A DNA stretch of 64,000 nucleotides from contig BPJO01000006.1 of assembly GCA_026004655.1 (NCBI GenBank), positions 62,001 through 126,000 of the forward strand, read 5' to 3'. Of this stretch, positions 44,732 to 55,205 are shown piece by piece. Every line of letters begins with the position of its first letter. Position 1 is the first letter of the stretch. Source of the stretch: Phycisphaerae bacterium (GTDB lineage: Bacteria > Planctomycetota > Phycisphaerae > Tepidisphaerales > Tepidisphaeraceae). Below the pieces are notes generated by a model that searched no databases, was not told the DNA's origin, and saw only the letters and a list, made by a program, of their open reading frames with translations. Made by a program: the position numbers and the translations under genes.

Positions 44732-45958
44732 TCATGGTTGTACCGGTGATGATTTACCTTGGGAGGTTATGATCCGATCTTTGGTGTGACTTTTTTCTGT
44801 TCTGAACCGCAACGCCTGGCGATACGCCTTCTCGAGGTTCTGATAACCGATTTGATCGGTGTATCGTTCCAAAAACGTCTGTCTTGCCGTCGCCCGATAC
44901 CACGAGCATTCGTTCCGCGACAGGTATCGATTCACCACAGTCGCAAGCTGAAAGGGGTTGCCCGGTTCAAAGAAAAGATCATGTTTGTCCGGAAGCGATT
45001 CGGGAATCGCTCCAATACGGCTGGCAATCACCGGTGTACCACAGGCCAAAGACTCGACAATCGTTCGAGGATGACCTTCATACCATCGCGATGGAACAAT
45101 TAGACATGTCGCCTCTTTCATCAGTTCTACAACGCGTGAGCCAGGTTGTCTTCCAAGCCATTCGATGCCTGTATCCTGCGTGGCTGACGCCTTGACCTGT
45201 TCGGATAAAGGACCGTCGCCTACGATTTTGAGTTTTAATGCGTGCCGGACCATCGGCCAGGCCTGCAGGAGGGTTTCAACCCCCTTGTCCTGCGTTAGAC
45301 GCCCCACAAACAGGGCATAGTTTCCTTCCCCATGTCCGGCCCCAGGATCGTTGTTTAGAAAATTCGGTTTGACCATGATACGATCGTCCGGTAGTCCGCC
45401 TTGGATGAATCGTTGTCTTCCGAACTCACTGAGTGCCAGGTACAGGTCCACCCGGTTTTTCCACGTGCGGATAATTCGGTGAAACGCCAGCATGCCTGCA
45501 GTGACGGCAGTGACTGCGCGGCTGTTCCGATAACACCCATGCACGATTCCCGGCAGTGATAACCAACTTCCGACACATCGTTCACAAGGCGATTGGTCAC
45601 GGTACAACAATGCTCCCGGACAAATCAGACGATAGTTGTGAAGCGTTTGCACCACGGCTGCTCCGGCACGTCTCGCTGCGTAATAAGCGCCCGGGGAAAT
45701 CAACGGAAACGTGTTGTGAAAATGAACTACCTCCGCCTGATGAGAGGCAATTTTTTCGCCCAAGGCATTGACCAGCCTGCGATTCCAGAACGTGGCACGG
45801 AGCTGAGTCCAGGCTTTTTGTTCCTTGATCAGGTCATTATGAACCTCGAAGGTCCGGACTTCATGTCCGAAACGGGTCAGCAAGCGAACTTCGTCGTTGA
45901 AAACCTGGTCTTCCCCGCCGGGCTGCTGATAGAAATTGTGTACGACAATAATCCGCAT
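44732..45958 (-). CDS. Family 4 glycosyltransferase
   Basis: 408 aa from ATG 45958. GT-B fold with the N-terminal GGEDQVFNDEVRLLTRFGHEV, the nucleotide region VGRLTQDKGVETLLQAWPMV and the C-terminal donor motif VPSRWYEGHPRTIVESLACGTPVIAS with the EX7E pair. The sugar is unknown. It lies 5 bp downstream of the GT2 gene. It assembles the surface polysaccharide together with its neighbours. After it, 191 bp up to the tyrosine kinase start show no gene. Confidence 0.88.
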   Translation of the reverse strand: MRIIVVHNFYQQPGGEDQVFNDEVRLLTRFGHEVRTFEVHNDLIKEQKAWTQLRATFWNRRLVNALGEKIASHQAEVVHFHNTFPLISPGAYYAARRAGAAVVQTLHNYRLICPGALLYRDQSPCERCVGSWLSLPGIVHGCYRNSRAVTAVTAGMLAFHRIIRTWKNRVDLYLALSEFGRQRFIQGGLPDDRIMVKPNFLNNDPGAGHGEGNYALFVGRLTQDKGVETLLQAWPMVRHALKLKIVGDGPLSEQVKASATQDTGIEWLGRQPGSRVVELMKEATCLIVPSRWYEGHPRTIVESLACGTPVIASRIGAIPESLPDKHDLFFEPGNPFQLATVVNRYLSRNECSWYRATARQTFLERYTDQIGYQNLEKAYRQALRFRTEKSHTKDRIITSQGKSSPVQP

Positions 45959-45963
45959 GATGA

Positions 45964-46812
45964 TTACACCGCATCCCATTGCGGCCACTGGTGGGGTGGA
46001 CGCTCGACACGAAATTCGGTTCGTCGAACCAGATTGTCGTTGGTGTAGCAGGCATAGGTCAGAGACACTTTGCGATACGCCCCCGACAGCACTTTCTCAG
46101 TTATCCTCAGGGCATTGATCGGGTACCGAAACCAGCGCACCCAAGCCGGCACCATCTGTCGCTCCAGCGCCAGTTCGGTGGGACTTTTCCTGCCCCCGCT
46201 GAGGTTTTTCCCGGTAATCGCAAAACAGGACAACGCAGCGGGAATACGACCCGGCTTGTAACCTTCTTTCAGTAATCTCAGAATGAACTCACAATCGCCC
46301 GAAATGCGAAACTGCTTGTCAAATCGCATCCCGGCATCAATGATTCGCTTTCGATAAAAGATCGAAGCCGTCATGATGTATAATTGCCAGGCAGCCACAT
46401 AAGCATATCTCAGCGGATAAGCCCGCCGGCAAGCCAGAAGTTCTCCATTGCTGCGGGTAATCAAACAATCCCCATAAGCGATGTCCACATCAGGATGAGC
46501 CTCGAAGTAGGATTTGACGATCGAAAGGGTGTCCGGCAGATATTGTTCGTCGCAGTTCAGATACGCGACATACTGGCCTGTGGCAGCATTCAAGCCCTTG
46601 TTAATTGCGTCATACATGCCCTCATCTTTTTCGATGATCGACTGCAAACCCGGTTGTTGGGCCAACCATTCAGGTGTTCCGTCACTCGATTCGGCATCAA
46701 CGATAACGTGTTGGACCTTTAGACCTTTCTGATCCCGTACCGAAGCCACCGCGCGTTTCAGATGAGTCAGGCCGTTATAGCTCGGAGTAATAATGCTGAA
46801 ATCGGGGTTCAT
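45964..46812 (-). CDS. Family 2 glycosyltransferase
   Basis: 282 aa from ATG 46812, behind AGGA and overlapping the ligase stop as ATGA. FSIITPSYNGLTHLKRAVAS, VIVDAESSDGTPEWL, DEGMYDAINKGLNAATGQYVAYLNCDEQYLP is the GT2 pattern of the WcaA/ExoM type, in which the DxD is replaced by NCDE. No membrane helix is present. It likely adds one sugar of the exopolysaccharide repeat. Confidence 0.87.
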   Translation of the reverse strand: MNPDFSIITPSYNGLTHLKRAVASVRDQKGLKVQHVIVDAESSDGTPEWLAQQPGLQSIIEKDEGMYDAINKGLNAATGQYVAYLNCDEQYLPDTLSIVKSYFEAHPDVDIAYGDCLITRSNGELLACRRAYPLRYAYVAAWQLYIMTASIFYRKRIIDAGMRFDKQFRISGDCEFILRLLKEGYKPGRIPAALSCFAITGKNLSGGRKSPTELALERQMVPAWVRWFRYPINALRITEKVLSGAYRKVSLTYACYTNDNLVRRTEFRVERPPHQWPQWDAV

Positions 46813-48114
46813 ACACATTGTTCCTGTTGATAGACCGGTTGGGGCAGACATCGCGCAATGTTCAATCGACGGACATAACGTTGACCGATCAACGCTTGAG
46901 CAACCATCCAGTAGGCAGGGACCGCGCACTCAGGATTGTTCAAAACAGGATTGACCAGCATGGTGAACATCAGCGCACAGATGCAGATGCAGACAGCCCC
47001 CTGCCAGTGGGCGGCATCGGTCATTCCCAAAGATTTGAGTCGTTTGACGTTTCTCCAAGCTATCCACGCCGATCCACCGATACCCCCGACCATCAACCCC
47101 CCGCCGATCAAACCGCCCTTGGTCAAAAACTCAAGATAGTCGTTATGCAACGGGGCCATGATCTCCTGATCAAACCGACCAGGTGCTGTCTCCATGTAAA
47201 ATCCGGTGGGGAACGAAGTTCCACCCCGGAACATGTCCCCGTACACCGGAGATGCCAGGAATGCGTCCACCCCGGTCTGGATTAAACCGCTTCGGAATTG
47301 ACTGTTTCCTTCCATTCCGTAAGCACTTTTGAATCGATCGTCGATCGCTTTCAGAACCGTCGGACCAGCTGCTGAGACCAGCAAACCTGTAAGTATCATT
47401 CCCCCAATCACCAGCTTTTGAGTAATCGAGTTCAGGCGGAACATTACCGCCCACATTCCCAACGACATCACATACACGATCAGCATGGTAGTTCGCGGGT
47501 CTACAATGAGTAATAACAAGGCTGAACCACAACCGATTGTCGTCCAGCGCTTTCGCCCCCTTAGCAGCGGTATCAAAAAGATCAGAGGTGCCAAAAATGC
47601 CCGTTCGTGTACCCGTGCATACCCGATCCCGGCGTTTTCACAGGCGATCTGAAAAAAAGCCCCCGCAACAAAGCAAGTTCCGATCCATCCCAGCCATTTC
47701 AGTTCATTCACACCCTCAAAACGTATCCAACGTCGGGGGTAACAGATAAACCGATAACGGAATCAACAACAAACTGATAGCAGAAAATAGACTCGATGCT
47801 TCTCCCTCGAGCTTATTCACCACCAAACCCGGAATCGCGATGACCAGCAGGATCGCTAGCAAAACCCCTGGCCAGGCCGGACGTGCAACCCGACCCCCGC
47901 TAGCCAACACCGACAAACCGATCAACCCCATCACCATCACCAGGGGATACTGCTTGTAACGGATGTCGCTTATCAGATGCAGCGGATCAAACAGAATCAG
48001 AACCGTCAAACCCGCCAATCCCAGGAACCAAGGACTTCGCGTCAAACCTCCGTGGGTCAATGTTTGTTGTCGGAACAACCGTTTTTCCGTCGTTATGACC
48101 AAACTTCGACTCAT
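46809..48114 (-). CDS. O-antigen ligase/Wzy-like polymerase, frameshifted
   Basis: About 434 aa when one base is removed from the run of five at 47735-47739. The N-terminal part carries four membrane helices (for example YPLVMVMGLIGLSVL) and the C-terminal part at least six more with the large periplasmic loop typical of Wzy/WaaL, containing LHNDYLEFLTKGGLIGG, a conserved O-antigen-ligase motif. The joined frame reads LLPRRWIRFEGVNELKW. It polymerises or transfers the lipid-linked polysaccharide. The gene starts at ATG 48114, overlapping the GT9 stop. Confidence 0.83.
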
Positions 48115-49337
48115 CGCACTCCCCCCATCGTGTGAATGTGTGATGTCTCCAACCTCTGTAACGAATCACAAACCGCATCCCATACCGCCTCTACTGAAAC
48201 GGCATCAATGCAAGGGAATGGGTCTGCCGATCCGAGAGGATAAATGCATCTCCATTTGCATCCGTCACAGGGTTGGGGGACATGCACGACCCGCGGGCCT
48301 GACCCCGACAACCGTTTTCCAATGTCATACGGAACAAATCGACCCGGTTCGCCTCCTCCAAGAATGCACACCGACGGAACACCCACCGCACTGGCCAGAT
48401 GCACGGTGCTGGTATCGTTACTGATGACGAGTTTTGAACCGCCGAGGATCGAGATGAATGCTGTAAGATCCGTCTGACCTGCTCGATTGGTCACGAAGGA
48501 CGGGTATAAGTCTTCGATTTGTCGGGCCAGGGAGGACTCGCCCGTCGAACCACATACGACACAACGCCAACCGGTTTTCAGATGTGTCCGACGCGCGATT
48601 TCGGCAAAACGTCCTACGGGCCAGCGACGATGAACTACTCCGGCACCTGGAAAAACCACAAAATAGGGTTCGTTTGACTGCAACGCAGGTACATCCGACA
48701 AGGAAGGCAACCCGGGTTGAAAGTCGGTCAACCCCAACGACCTGATGAAAATCGCGTTTCGCTGCAGTTCCATCATCGGTTCGTGTGGACTGTCAATCAG
48801 ACGGGTGTAGTGTCGGTCACAAAAACGTGATCGCCAGCCCCGTTCGTGATGTGATCCGGCAAAACCGATTTTCTGATCGGCACGAGCCATCCGAACAATC
48901 GATTCCCCGTCCGCAAAATCGCCGTCCCGTGAAAACACCGGATGAAGCAACCGTTCAAAACGATAGCGACGCAACTGCCGGAGAACTCTTGCACGATATG
49001 AAAGATTTTTCCGGAACTTCTTCTGATCGACTACGATGATTTCATCAAATAATCGAGATAACCGTGCCAGTTCCTGTGCGGCTGTGTCACAGTAAAGGAC
49101 CAGTCTTTGGGAATCATGCATTTTTCGGATCGCTCGGGCCGAATCCAACCAAAGAACGAAATCGCCCAGAGCGTCCATTCGGACGCAGCAGACGCCCGCA
49201 GGCGATGCCTCTTTCCGGGTAATCGCACAGGTTACAAGGTGATCAAAAATGACCAAGCCGATGTCACGCACGCCGACGCACGCATTACGCACCATTCCGC
49301 GGATACGGAAGATCAAGGATGGTGAAGCATGATTCAT
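48111..49337 (-). CDS. Family 9 glycosyltransferase (heptosyltransferase-like)
   Basis: 408 aa. VRMDALGDFVLWLDSARAIRK is the N-terminal GT9 motif; VFPGAGVVHRRWPVGRFAEIARR and ISNDTSTVHLASAVGVPSVCILGGGEPGRF form the ADP-sugar site. After this comes a cluster CDGCKWRCIYP with three Cys, seen in a subset of GT9 proteins and possibly metal-binding. Heptosyltransferases build lipopolysaccharide core; here the acceptor could be another surface glycan. It overlaps the neighbours on both sides by 4 nt. Confidence 0.88.
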   Translation of the reverse strand: MNHASPSLIFRIRGMVRNACVGVRDIGLVIFDHLVTCAITRKEASPAGVCCVRMDALGDFVLWLDSARAIRKMHDSQRLVLYCDTAAQELARLSRLFDEIIVVDQKKFRKNLSYRARVLRQLRRYRFERLLHPVFSRDGDFADGESIVRMARADQKIGFAGSHHERGWRSRFCDRHYTRLIDSPHEPMMELQRNAIFIRSLGLTDFQPGLPSLSDVPALQSNEPYFVVFPGAGVVHRRWPVGRFAEIARRTHLKTGWRCVVCGSTGESSLARQIEDLYPSFVTNRAGQTDLTAFISILGGSKLVISNDTSTVHLASAVGVPSVCILGGGEPGRFVPYDIGKRLSGSGPRVVHVPQPCDGCKWRCIYPLGSADPFPCIDAVSVEAVWDAVCDSLQRLETSHIHTMGGVR

Positions 49338-50668
49338 CGCATTTCCCCCGTCTTGGCAATCACTTGTTCATACCCGTAGGCCATTTCCTGTGCGATACGA
49401 TCCCAACTCAGCTCTTCTGCGCGTTTCAATGCCCCTTGGGAAAGCCTTCGAAAATATTCCGGATCAGAGGCTAATCGGGTGATCGCCTGGGCAAAACCGC
49501 GAATGCTAGACTCTATGGTGTCGGGCTGGATCAGAATGCCGCAGTTCGGCGTGATCGCGACTCCCATTCCACAGGTGTTATGACACACAACGGGCAGTCC
49601 CCGGCTCAAGGCTTCAAGCAACGTTACGGGTGTGCCTTCCTGCAAACTGGTAAAAATCAATACGTCGCCCAGTCCCAGCTCGTGTAAAGCATCGGTGTGA
49701 TAAAGCGAACCTGTCCAACGAATGCGAGATTGGAGATTCAACTCCGACGCCAATGCCTGAGACGAATCTCGTCCCGGTCCGTCGCCGATAATGGTCGCTT
49801 GCCACGAGACCGAATCCGGCAATCCTGCCAAAGCTCGCAGGAACAGAGGTAACGCTTTACGCCCGACGAACAATCCGCTCCAGATCAGGTGGATGGGACG
49901 TTGACGGTTATAAATGGTTTTCTGTTGATCGATGCCTACCGGTGACGCACCGGATTCACAAAGCATTTCAGCCGAAACGCCCCATTGCTGAGTGACCATT
50001 CGTTGGTTTTCTGGTCCGATGGTCCATATCTTTCCCGCTCTTTTCGCAGCCTGCCGGGGTCGAACCGCCAAGGTCCGTTGCCACCGATTCAGCGCATTTC
50101 TCAAACGGTATTGGAACTGATCCTGGACGCTGAGAAGCGGAAAATAACGTGCCGGGAAATCAGCCGCTCCCCCGATCGGACCCCACACGAACGGAGTATC
50201 CAGCAACCACAAATATCCCGGTTCGCGAAACCCGGTGATGTTCAAGTGATGAACAATGTCAAAACTTTTCTGTTGATGCAGTATTCGCGCCTGTCGCAGT
50301 GCAGCCCGTTGCCAACTAGCATAACCGATGTAGTACAACGGTTTACGCAACCCCATGTGTCCCTGTTGAAACCAGCGCGACAGTAAAGGTGGTTCCACGT
50401 AATGAAGACTCAGACCGGGGATTGGACCATGCTTGTCGAAAAACGCTTCGTTTCTTTTGCGAAAATTCTCCACTCCGATGTAAGGAGTGCACAAAAGCGT
50501 TATGTCATGAAATGCCGCTAATGCACAAGCCAGATTCCATCCGATCGCTACTTCCGATCCGCCTTGTGCGGACGCTACAAATGCCGACAACAAAACCCGA
50601 CGCCGGGGCATTTTCGGGTGCGACAGACGGATCTGCGAAACCGACTTTTGGGTCAGGGCGTTCAGCAT
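49334..50668 (-). CDS. Family 4 glycosyltransferase
   Basis: 444 aa from ATG 50668 with GGAGG at normal spacing; the longer upstream reading is the flippase shadow. GGSEVAIGWNLACALA, HHLNITGFREPGYLW, LIWSGLFVGRKALPLFLRAL and FTSLQEGTPVTLLEALSRGLPVVCHN (EX7E) are GT4 features. The N-terminal GGSE motif and WGPIGG suggest transfer from UDP-GlcNAc or a related sugar, but the substrate remains unknown. Confidence 0.88.
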   Translation of the reverse strand: MLNALTQKSVSQIRLSHPKMPRRRVLLSAFVASAQGGSEVAIGWNLACALAAFHDITLLCTPYIGVENFRKRNEAFFDKHGPIPGLSLHYVEPPLLSRWFQQGHMGLRKPLYYIGYASWQRAALRQARILHQQKSFDIVHHLNITGFREPGYLWLLDTPFVWGPIGGAADFPARYFPLLSVQDQFQYRLRNALNRWQRTLAVRPRQAAKRAGKIWTIGPENQRMVTQQWGVSAEMLCESGASPVGIDQQKTIYNRQRPIHLIWSGLFVGRKALPLFLRALAGLPDSVSWQATIIGDGPGRDSSQALASELNLQSRIRWTGSLYHTDALHELGLGDVLIFTSLQEGTPVTLLEALSRGLPVVCHNTCGMGVAITPNCGILIQPDTIESSIRGFAQAITRLASDPEYFRRLSQGALKRAEELSWDRIAQEMAYGYEQVIAKTGEMR

Positions 50669-51996
50669 GCCGAAACCTCCCCAACACGACCGATCGAAGA
50701 AGCCGATGTCCTGGTGTTCCAAAGCTTTGCCCACAACCACAACACCACGATGACTGCAACGCCTACCTGAAGGACACGTGCCCAGCACGCGCCTTCCAGC
50801 CCCCAAACCATCACCAACGGAACACCGATCGCCACCGTCGCCAACGCAGATGTCAGCTGGGAATAAAAGTTCGAAGAGGTATTTTCCAAACCATTCAGTA
50901 GACCCAGCACGACCATGGAAATGAACAACAACAGGTAGTACAACGCAATCAGACGCAGCGGCGTACCCAAACCCAGATAAGGGGATTCGGCACCGTAAAA
51001 CAGCCGAAGTGCTAGGTCCGGGAGGATCATGAGTCCCACGTAATAAGGCCCTAGAATCAAGGCCGCATGAATCGCGTATCTCAACCCAGTCGACCGGGCC
51101 GATCGAATACCCCCTGTCGCATTCGCTTTGGCAGTGGCGGGAACAATAATGTTACACACGCTGAACAAAACCGGGTGACTTATCCCCAGAATGGTGGCCA
51201 TGGCCTGATACCCAGCCACATCCCGTTCCGTGTGAAAAAAGGCCAGGGTCCAGGGAATGATGGGAATCACGAATACCGCAATTGCATTCGAAGCCAACAA
51301 CCACTTCCCGAGTTCCCACGACTGAACACAGCCATTTATAAAATCCTGGTACGAAAATCGCCTGAGTCGTACCTGAAACACCTGCAACCCCATGGCAACA
51401 AAACTCGCAAGTCCGTTGATCAACAAGGCATTGAAAACGGTCAATTCGCCCTTTTGGGCTAGGTACCACATCGGAATAACCTGACCGATATAGCTGATTC
51501 CGTCTCCGAGCATCGCCCCACGGTATCGGAACCTTGCCAACATTCCCCGACGAACTGTTTCCTGGAGCTGCCAACCCATCAACGCAAAAACGGCAAAAGG
51601 AATGACCGACGGATGACCGAACAGAATCAGACCTGCTGACATTGCGCCTGTTCCGATCAATCCCAGACCCAGTGTCATAATGATCGAGACGGCTGTCAGA
51701 CGTCTAAGGTGTGCGTCGTCCATCGTGGCACCCCGAACGGTCAATGCATATCCCACTAAAGCGCCGTGCAGGTTGTTCAACTGCAGGAGGATGGTGAGGA
51801 CGAACGCATAAATGCCGAACTCTACGTCCGGCAACCGGCGTGCAAGCAGCATGCTGCATAGAAAGTTGCCCAGACTCAGAACGCCTTGGTCAGCGATAGC
51901 CCATATGCTTCGACTTTGCCATAGCGTGATGAGTTTATTACGCAGAGAAACGCCTGACCCTGTCGACAACGACTCTGTTTCAATCTGAATTCTCAA
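50662..51996 (-). CDS. Wzx-type lipid-linked oligosaccharide flippase
   Basis: 444 aa with about 14 membrane segments in the MATE/polysaccharide-transporter arrangement (QGVLSLGNFLCSMLLARRL at the start, HPVLFSVCNIIVPATAKANA in the middle). The best start is TTG 51996; no in-frame ATG fits. Flippases of this group move the undecaprenyl-linked repeat across the membrane. The gene heads the minus-strand half of the polysaccharide cluster. Sequence identity to known Wzx is low, as usual for the family. Confidence 0.8.
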   Translation of the reverse strand: MRIQIETESLSTGSGVSLRNKLITLWQSRSIWAIADQGVLSLGNFLCSMLLARRLPDVEFGIYAFVLTILLQLNNLHGALVGYALTVRGATMDDAHLRRLTAVSIIMTLGLGLIGTGAMSAGLILFGHPSVIPFAVFALMGWQLQETVRRGMLARFRYRGAMLGDGISYIGQVIPMWYLAQKGELTVFNALLINGLASFVAMGLQVFQVRLRRFSYQDFINGCVQSWELGKWLLASNAIAVFVIPIIPWTLAFFHTERDVAGYQAMATILGISHPVLFSVCNIIVPATAKANATGGIRSARSTGLRYAIHAALILGPYYVGLMILPDLALRLFYGAESPYLGLGTPLRLIALYYLLLFISMVVLGLLNGLENTSSNFYSQLTSALATVAIGVPLVMVWGLEGACWARVLQVGVAVIVVLWLWAKLWNTRTSASSIGRVGEVSAC

Positions 51997-52230
51997 TCAC
52001 ACACCCGATCCTGATTACGTCAGAAAGTGGATACGATCGGACATAAGACCGCACGATCCACTTTTTTCTTATCACAACATCGTTCATTCCGATCGGGGGA
52101 TTAACTCTTCAACGGACAAACAAGGTTAAAAAGGGGGAATCTGATCGAATTTATCGATTGTAAGTTTTGTAGGACCGGTAAAAAAACCGTTTTTTATCTA
52201 CTGACAATTTTAAATGAGTTATATAAAGAT
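51997..52230. other. Divergent AT-rich intergenic region
   Basis: 234 bp, clearly richer in A and T than its surroundings, between the outward-facing flippase and beta-helix genes. It must contain both promoters, but no hexamer pair is clear. Near the plus-strand gene a weak stem CGGT/ACCG with a T-run at about 52175-52200 and CTGACA at about 52201-52206 are possible elements. Confidence 0.35.
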
Positions 52231-53815
52231 ATGCGCTTCCTCAAGCTGATGCTGGTCTTTATCGGAATGACAAGCCTTTCAACCCCGGCCAAGGAAATTC
52301 GCGTCGGAACAACCAACGGGCAGGTTGTAACCATCGTTGAGGCACTTCGGCAAGCAGAACCGGGGGATGAGATTATCCTTTCCCCGGGAGTTTATCGAGA
52401 AGCCGGAATTCGTTGGACACGAGGTGGAACCGCTGATAGTCCCATTGTACTCCGCTCGGACGGGAACGGTCCGGTCGTGATCTGCGGATCGGTTCTTGTC
52501 ACGGACTGGGTCGACATCGGAAACGGAATCTGGAAACGCGCCGACTGGAAACATGACTCCCAACAACTGTTTGTGACCGGTCAACCGCTTCAGCAAATCG
52601 CGGCGCGAAATCCGTTCACCCAGCAGGATGCCGGGGATGGAAACAAGTGCCTCCTACCTCAAGGTCGATCGGTTCAGGATCTAGTCCCGAACAGCTTCTT
52701 CTACGACGTTGACACCCAAACCCTCTTCTGCAGACTGGTTGGAAGCCAAAACCCCAATCAGCTTCTTGTCGAAGCCAGCATCTCGAACGACGTGATGGAC
52801 GGGAACGGACAGTCGCATATTGTGCTCAAAGGGTTGATTTTCCGACACAGCAACGGGACTTCCACCGGCCAACGGTCCGCATTGTTGCGCGTGAACGGGA
52901 ATCATTGGCGGATCGAGGACTGTACCTTTGAACAAGGCGATTTTTCAGGAATAGCGCTGGCTGGAGAAGGTCACCAGATCCGTCAATGTCGTATTCAAGA
53001 CAATGGATGCGTAGGGATCGATGTCAACGGTGGTGAATCGGATGACCGTCCGCCCCAGCAAATCTTGCTGGAGAATCTGATCGTTCGTAACAACAACCAC
53101 CGAAATTTTTATTCCTACTGGCATGCCGGGGGAATTAAGCTGATTCCCAATGTCCGTGGGGTAACCATTCGTGGGTGTGACATTCGAGATAATTATGGGC
53201 CGGGGGTTTGGTTTGATGCTTCCGGAGGGTAACAACCGGATTGAAGATAATCTCGTGGTTCGAAACACCGTCGGTATCAGTATCGAAATTTCCCGTCCCA
53301 GCCCAGGCGATACATACACCGCCTTGATCCAGAATAACCGGATCGCTTTCAATCGACATCAGGGGATTTATGTCTCAGCATCGAGCCAAGTTCGGGTCAT
53401 CCGCAACACGTTGTTTCAGAACCGATGGGATATGGTGCTTCACGGAATGCCCCGACAAGAAGGAAGTTTGTCAGGCAATGAGGTCAAGGACAACCTTTTA
53501 TTGGGCAACAATGCCGATCTGATCGTCTACGCAGGACCCGAGGCCCACGCGAATCAGATCAACGGAAACATCTATGCACGAGGTCAGGGAAAAGCAAAAA
53601 TCGGTGTGGTAGATCATCCCGGATATGATGTATCCTTTTCAGACCTCCGCGCGTTACAAAAAGCGTATCCGGATTTTGAAAAGCAGGGACAAAGTCTTTC
53701 GGTCCGGTTTCGGGACCCGGATCGGTTGGATTTCAGGGTGATCGGGGATTCGATGGTTCGCGGAAAAGGTTGGGTACAGAGTTCTGTTTCGGGGACCGGT
53801 TCACAGCATCCCTGA
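52231..53815 (+). CDS. Secreted right-handed beta-helix (pectate-lyase-like) protein, frameshifted
   Basis: About 527 aa when one G is removed from GGG at 53227-53229. A signal peptide (about 1-20) is followed by a DUF1565-like start VTIVEALRQAEPGDEIILSPGVYREAG and parallel beta-helix repeats with recurrent NxI/GI turns (HWRIEDCTFEQGDFSGIAL, LLENLIVRNNNH, ALIQNNRIAFNRHQGIYVSA). The apparent stop TAA at 53230 directly follows GGAGGG, and the next frame continues the repeats with no gap (GNNRIEDNLVVRNTVGI). It may be a polysaccharide lyase or epimerase acting on the product of the adjacent cluster. Confidence 0.82.
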
Positions 53816-53870
53816 CATGCAGGATCAATTCGTGATACAATAAAGTCGTTGTGCGTCGAAGGAGCCGTCA

Positions 53871-54266
53871 ATGCCTGTCCCGATGGAGCTGGCACGTATC
53901 ATTATCAGTGAGATGCAGGACCAGCAGATTATTGTGCTCAAGGAAGTTGAGGGAGAACGGAGCTTTCCGATCGTGATTGGTTCCAGCGAAGCTTACGCGA
54001 TCGACCGAAGGCTCAAGGGGATCTCAGCCCCGCGCCCCCTGACCCACGATCTTTTGGCAACAGTCATTCAGGAAATGGGCGGCGAACTCGAAGCCATTGA
54101 GATCACCAATCTTCAATCCAGCACGTTCTTTGCGAAATTGCACATTCGTCAGAACGGTCGTGTGTTGGAAATCGACTCACGTCCCAGCGACGCGATCGCT
54201 TTGGGCATCGCGAGCAACGTTCCGATTCTCGTCGCCGAGCATGTGATCGAAGCGGCTTCACAGTAG
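53871..54266 (+). CDS. Bifunctional nuclease family protein (DUF151)
   Basis: 131 aa behind AGGAG. MPVPMELARIIISEMQDQQIIVLKEVEGERSFPIVIG, and the conserved IDSRPSDAIALGIASNVPI are the BFN/DUF151 signatures; PSDAIALA is the hallmark. The plant homologue BBD1 has RNase and DNase activity; the bacterial role is not established. It is a stand-alone gene followed by 198 bp with no recognised feature. Confidence 0.92.
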   Translation: MPVPMELARIIISEMQDQQIIVLKEVEGERSFPIVIGSSEAYAIDRRLKGISAPRPLTHDLLATVIQEMGGELEAIEITNLQSSTFFAKLHIRQNGRVLEIDSRPSDAIALGIASNVPILVAEHVIEAASQ

Positions 54267-54464
54267 ATTAGGGATTGACCAAATCTTGGGCAAAACAGTT
54301 TCTCCCTATATGTATTGCCTGCCCGTTGTGCGTCAACCACAACCTCGATTCTTGATAAACCCCGATATCAGCCCAGAAAAAGCCTTTTTAAACGAGCCAA
54401 GTGGCACGCAGATTGTATGCACTATTTCACCGTGTTCTATTAGGTCCAGCGTGCGATTGGCGGT

Positions 54465-55194
54465 ATGTCCAGTTCCCGAAGTGAGTTTCGTCCGGACCGG
54501 TTTCAACCGGTTGATGACCGGATTTTGCTTTCCCGACCCTTATCGGTGGATGTCGATTGGGGTCGTTACCTTCGATCCATCGAACGCAAACGACAAATCG
54601 CTAAAACGCTCTTAAGACACCTTCCGACCCGTTTGAATTGCCAACTGACATACTCGAGCTTTCGTCTCGAGGGGATGGACGTCAGTGAAGCGGATCTTAA
54701 CGATGCCTGTTCGCCCAAACCCTTAACGCGACGAACCTTCGCCTCTCGGCAACGACAACGACTTCGTAACCACATGGCGATTCAACTTTCGATCGTCCGA
54801 AGTCTAGCGAATCGTGACGTGTTCCGGGTATCGCAGGTCATACGATGGTATACGTCGGTTTCTGCAGGGCTTTCGACTTCGAGTTTGGATCTCGCAGGTA
54901 TGCAGAGAATTGAATCGGTTATTAGACGAATTAACAGCCCGCAGATGAGGCTTCAACCGGCTTTGACAGAAATCGCCGAGCTTCACGCCGAACTGATTGC
55001 CGACCCCGTTTTTCCAGGTTTCAACGGTATCCTGGTCAGGTTGCTTTTACAATCCCATCTCGGTAAAATGCGGATTACCGATGATCGCGTTTGATCCGGT
55101 GATTGACGCGCCCCGGATTCATGATCCTGTACTCTTGCTTCCTCGGTTGCTCGAGCTGATCGATACTTCCTTTGATCGACTGAACAACCACTGA
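54465..55194 (+). CDS. Degenerate Fic-like protein, frameshifted
   Basis: About 242 aa when one A is removed from AAAA at 55065-55068; the frames then read LLQSHLGKCGLPMIAFDPVID. The N-terminal half has LTYSSFRLEGMDVSEADLND, which resembles the Fic N-terminal SS-x-IEG element. The place of the Fic active site holds ADPVFPGFNGILVRLLLQ, where the usual HPFxDGNGR has lost its His, Asp and Arg. It could be a catalytically dead Fic homologue or a distant fold relative. No antitoxin is visible next to it. Confidence 0.45.
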
Positions 55195-55205
55195 CCGGAA
55201 ATGGG

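Noticed and set aside
47716..48114. An independent 132-aa four-helix membrane protein.
   Set aside because: It joins the following 300-aa frame when one base is removed, giving a normal O-antigen ligase; the second frame also lacks its own good start.
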